Shown here piece by piece: positions 6,594 through 8,756 of a DNA stretch of 8,756 nt (within the stretch, counting starts at the first letter, position 1; every line of letters starts with the position of its first letter). The stretch is from Bacteroidota bacterium (GTDB taxonomy: Bacteria; Bacteroidota; Bacteroidia; Flavobacteriales; Flavobacteriaceae), in contig JAEWKB010000119.1 in the NCBI GenBank assembly GCA_023386255.1, positions 1 to 8,756 on the forward strand. Direction: 5' to 3'. Below the pieces are notes generated by a model, which was not told the DNA's origin, searched no databases, and worked only from the letters and a program-made list of their open reading frames with translations. Position numbers and translations under genes: made by a program.

Positions 6594-8276
6594 ATGAAAT
6601 TATACAGCATACATATCCGGCACCTCCTGATGGCAGTATTGCTATGTGTTTCGTTATGTGCAACGGCTTCGGCAGGCAATACCGCTCAATGTGATACGCT
6701 TATAAAGCAGGGCATTGACGCTATGTGGAAAAAGGACCATGTAAAATCGCTGGAACTCCTTACTCGGGCACGCGACATGGCAAAAAAGAACCGTTGGTAC
6801 AAGCAGCAGTTCCTGGCCATAAATAATATTGGCGCCAACTATTACACCATGCTTGATTATGGCGAAGCCATTAACTACTACCTGGAAAGCTATAACATTG
6901 CCGTTAAGCACCTGGAGCCTAAATTTGAAATGGTGGTACTTAACAACATTGCCATCCTCTTTTCAAAAGAAAAGAACTTTGACAAGGCCAGGGAATACTT
7001 TAAAAAAGCATATGACATTGCCCGCGAAAATAAAGACTGGGTGAAAGTTGGGCTATATTCTATGAACCTTGGTAATGTAGCCAATGAAACCAACAAACCG
7101 GAGGAAGCCCGGAAATACATACAGGAAGCCATCCCTTTACTGAAGGCACAGCCCGAAATGCTGGTGCTGGCAGAGGTAGCCCTGGCCGAAAACGAACTGC
7201 TGATGGGGAATGCCAGGCAGGCGCGGGAAAAGGCAGAGCATATTTACCGTACCACTTCAGATCTTAATTTTAACGATATTGGCCTTTCTGTAACCATGGT
7301 GATAATCAAGGCCTATATAAAGGAACAAAATTATAAGGCCGCAGTTAGTACTGCCGCAAAGGTACTGCGGGAAAACCCAAACCCTGAGGCAAAGAGATCC
7401 ATTTATGAGCTGCTGTCTGAAGCATATTATAAAAGTAAAGATTACGCAAAAGCACTCGCCTATAAAGATTCGGTTATTGTGACCGACAGGGAGCTCAATG
7501 AAATTAAAAACTCCCTGGCTTTTGATAAAGCCAAAGTACAGTTTGAAATACAAGATTACAAAAACCAGATAGCACGCAATGATGAAAAACGTGCTGCTGA
7601 ACGCCGGCTATACCTCTACTCGGCGCTCGGCATTGTTGCGGTGCTTGTAATAATAATCCTTATACTCCGTAATATATCGGTAAGGCACAAGCAGAGAAAG
7701 CTGATAGCTGAACGAAACCAGCAGATGACGGCACTGGAGCTTGAAAAAGAAAAGAACGACCACCTGCTGCTGGAACAGCAAATACGCGAAAGGGAAACAA
7801 AACTTTTACTTGAGCAGGAACGCCTGAAGAACGAGATTGAGGTGCGAAACAGGAAGCTGTCGGCCAAAGCGCTTTACCTTTCGGGCAGGAACCAGCTTAT
7901 TGAAGAAATACTGCAATCACTGTCGCGCGTGCCGGAACTGGCTGAAGACAAAACCCTTGCAAACCATATTAAAACCTTAAAAAGCCATTTAAAGACCGAT
8001 GACGAGTGGGACAGCTTTATAACCCATTTTGAGGAAGTGAATCATGGCGTACTAAGCCGGCTAAAAGCCATACACCCTACACTGACAGCTAATGACATGA
8101 GGTTTATTGCCTACATATACATGAACCTTAGCACAAAGGAAATTGCCTCTATGCTGAACATTACGCCCGAAGCATGCCGAAAACGCAAAGAACGCCTGGC
8201 CGATAAGCTGGGGCTGCCTGAAAATTTGGCCCTTTACGATTACCTGTCGGTAACGGAACGTATTGAGGAATATTAA
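6594..8276 (+). CDS. Membrane-anchored TPR / coiled-coil / LuxR-type HTH transcriptional regulator
   Basis: 560 residues. Residues 1-27 are a signal peptide or signal anchor (basic start, LLMAVLLCVSLC core, ATASA before G28). Residues 35 to about 300 are helical repeats with TPR character; clear units lie near 35-69, 72-107, 112-147, 152-185 and 270-300 (for example NNIGANYYTMLDYGEAINYY). A single membrane helix follows at about 340-358, then a charged coiled coil (about 362-425). The C-terminus has a LuxR/GerE-like helix-turn-helix: LTANDMRFIA (497-506), LSTKEIASMLNITPEACRKRKERLADKLGL (512-541). Expected topology is sensor repeats outside the inner membrane and DNA-binding domain inside. There is no histidine kinase or receiver domain, so it appears to be a one-component regulator. 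The start is ATG 6594; the TTG at 6588 would add only two residues. Signal and target genes are unknown; the cupin gene downstream is a possible target. Confidence 0.88.
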   Translation: MKLYSIHIRHLLMAVLLCVSLCATASAGNTAQCDTLIKQGIDAMWKKDHVKSLELLTRARDMAKKNRWYKQQFLAINNIGANYYTMLDYGEAINYYLESYNIAVKHLEPKFEMVVLNNIAILFSKEKNFDKAREYFKKAYDIARENKDWVKVGLYSMNLGNVANETNKPEEARKYIQEAIPLLKAQPEMLVLAEVALAENELLMGNARQAREKAEHIYRTTSDLNFNDIGLSVTMVIIKAYIKEQNYKAAVSTAAKVLRENPNPEAKRSIYELLSEAYYKSKDYAKALAYKDSVIVTDRELNEIKNSLAFDKAKVQFEIQDYKNQIARNDEKRAAERRLYLYSALGIVAVLVIIILILRNISVRHKQRKLIAERNQQMTALELEKEKNDHLLLEQQIRERETKLLLEQERLKNEIEVRNRKLSAKALYLSGRNQLIEEILQSLSRVPELAEDKTLANHIKTLKSHLKTDDEWDSFITHFEEVNHGVLSRLKAIHPTLTANDMRFIAYIYMNLSTKEIASMLNITPEACRKRKERLADKLGLPENLALYDYLSVTERIEEY

Positions 8277-8295
8277 AATTTTGTGAAAACTTTGG

Positions 8296-8311
8296 GTAAA
8301 CGCTACTTTAC
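8296..8311. repeat. Short inverted repeat overlapping a predicted promoter
   Basis: GTAAA (8296-8300), six-base spacer CGCTAC, TTTAC (8307-8311) form a perfect five-base inverted repeat. It overlaps the -33-like TTTA at 8307-8310 of the predicted cupin gene promoter, so it could be an operator. It has no T tract after it and is too short to be a convincing terminator. A repeat this short can arise by chance. Confidence 0.25.
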
Positions 8312-8329
8312 AATTACCTAACGCTTTAT

Positions 8330-8337
8330 TAATTTTG
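8330..8337 (+). promoter_or_regulatory. Predicted -7 promoter box of the cupin-like gene
   Basis: TAATTTTG matches TAnnTTTG exactly, with TTTA (8307-8310) at a 19-base spacer as a three-of-four match to the -33 TTTG. This is the best-spaced promoter in the window. It ends 31 bases before the ATG at 8369. Confidence 0.55.
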
Positions 8338-8368
8338 TTAGACCATCAAAACAACTTCATACTGAGCT

Positions 8369-8756
8369 ATGCCAATAGAACTGACAGAGATTGAACGTGT
8401 ACAGACCATATCCAAAGAAGATTTTTATAATAATTATGTAAGGAAGCAAAAACCTGTAGTGGTTGAGCGCCTTACAGAAGACTGGCCCGCGTATGAAAAG
8501 TGGAAGCTGGATTATATAAAAGACATAGCAGGCGACCAGACCGTACCCTTGTATGATGACAGGCCGGTATCTCACAAAGATGGCTTTAATGAGGCACATG
8601 CCGAAATGAAAATGTCTGAATATATAGACCTTTTGCAGTCAAAACCCACCAATTACAGGATATTCCTTTACAACCTGATGAAAAAAGTACCGTCGCTTCA
8701 AAATGATTTTAAGTGGCCGGATATTGGGCTTAACCTTGTAAAGCAGCTGCCTATGC
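8369..8756 (+). CDS. Cupin-like (cupin_8 / JmjC-type) protein, N-terminal part
   Basis: Open from ATG 8369 to the right edge, 129 codons plus one base, so only the N-terminus is seen. The segment QKPVVVERLTEDWPAYEKW (about 27-45) followed by DYIKDIAGDQTVPLYDD is the typical entry of cupin_8 proteins, related to JmjC-type, iron- and 2-oxoglutarate-dependent hydroxylases; MSEYIDLLQ (about 84-92) and YRIFLYNL fit as well. The metal-binding His-x-Asp and distal His lie beyond the window, so catalytic activity cannot be judged. There is no signal peptide, so it is cytoplasmic. Substrate unknown. It is 92 bases downstream of the TPR/HTH regulator on the same strand and has its own promoter box. Confidence 0.85.
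   Translation, partial: MPIELTEIERVQTISKEDFYNNYVRKQKPVVVERLTEDWPAYEKWKLDYIKDIAGDQTVPLYDDRPVSHKDGFNEAHAEMKMSEYIDLLQSKPTNYRIFLYNLMKKVPSLQNDFKWPDIGLNLVKQLPM

Noticed and set aside
8357..8599. Minus-strand open frame of 80 codons at the right end
   Set aside because: It overlaps the start of the cupin_8 gene, whose translation matches a known family; the minus frame has no support.

Overview
The window looks like a chromosomal stretch from a member of the Bacteroidota, most likely Flavobacteriaceae. The clues are perfect copies of the Bacteroidota -7 promoter element TAnnTTTG ahead of five of the seven genes, almost no Shine-Dalgarno sequences, a secreted reprolysin-like metalloprotease of the type common in gliding flavobacteria, and the protein families present (RibF, HTTM, TPR-membrane-HTH regulator, cupin_8). 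The genus cannot be fixed from the sequence alone. I see no mobile element, CRISPR array, tRNA or rRNA.

Layout. Positions 1-2251 (minus strand) carry a large secreted zinc metalloprotease that runs off the left edge: signal peptide, propeptide, metzincin catalytic domain, Ig-like region and the beginning of a proprotein-convertase P domain. A divergent AT-rich region (2252-2437) separates it from ribF (2438-3370, plus), whose stop overlaps the start of an HTTM / vitamin K-dependent gamma-carboxylase-like membrane protein (3370-4692). A 170-base gap with no clear promoter leads to an unrecognised four-helix membrane protein (4863-5342). Then come biotin synthase bioB (5410-6495) with a good intrinsic terminator (6519-6554), a membrane-anchored TPR/coiled-coil/LuxR-type HTH regulator (6594-8276), and the 5' end of a cupin_8/JmjC-like gene (8369 to the right edge).

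How they work together. The only strong physical coupling is ribF with the HTTM gene, which share a TAATG junction and so are probably one transcript with translational coupling. The others appear to be separate short transcription units, each with its own -7 box 15-31 bases before the start codon. bioB stands alone with no other biotin genes beside it. RibF supplies FMN/FAD and BioB biotin, but nothing shows that these genes form one pathway.

Three genes (ribF, bioB, the TPR regulator) have open frames that extend upstream of the likely start through TTG codons. The promoter positions and family N-termini argue for the shorter versions used here. I found no convincing new system. The items most worth a second look are the bacterial gamma-carboxylase homologue with its key motifs intact, and the membrane-tethered one-component regulator.
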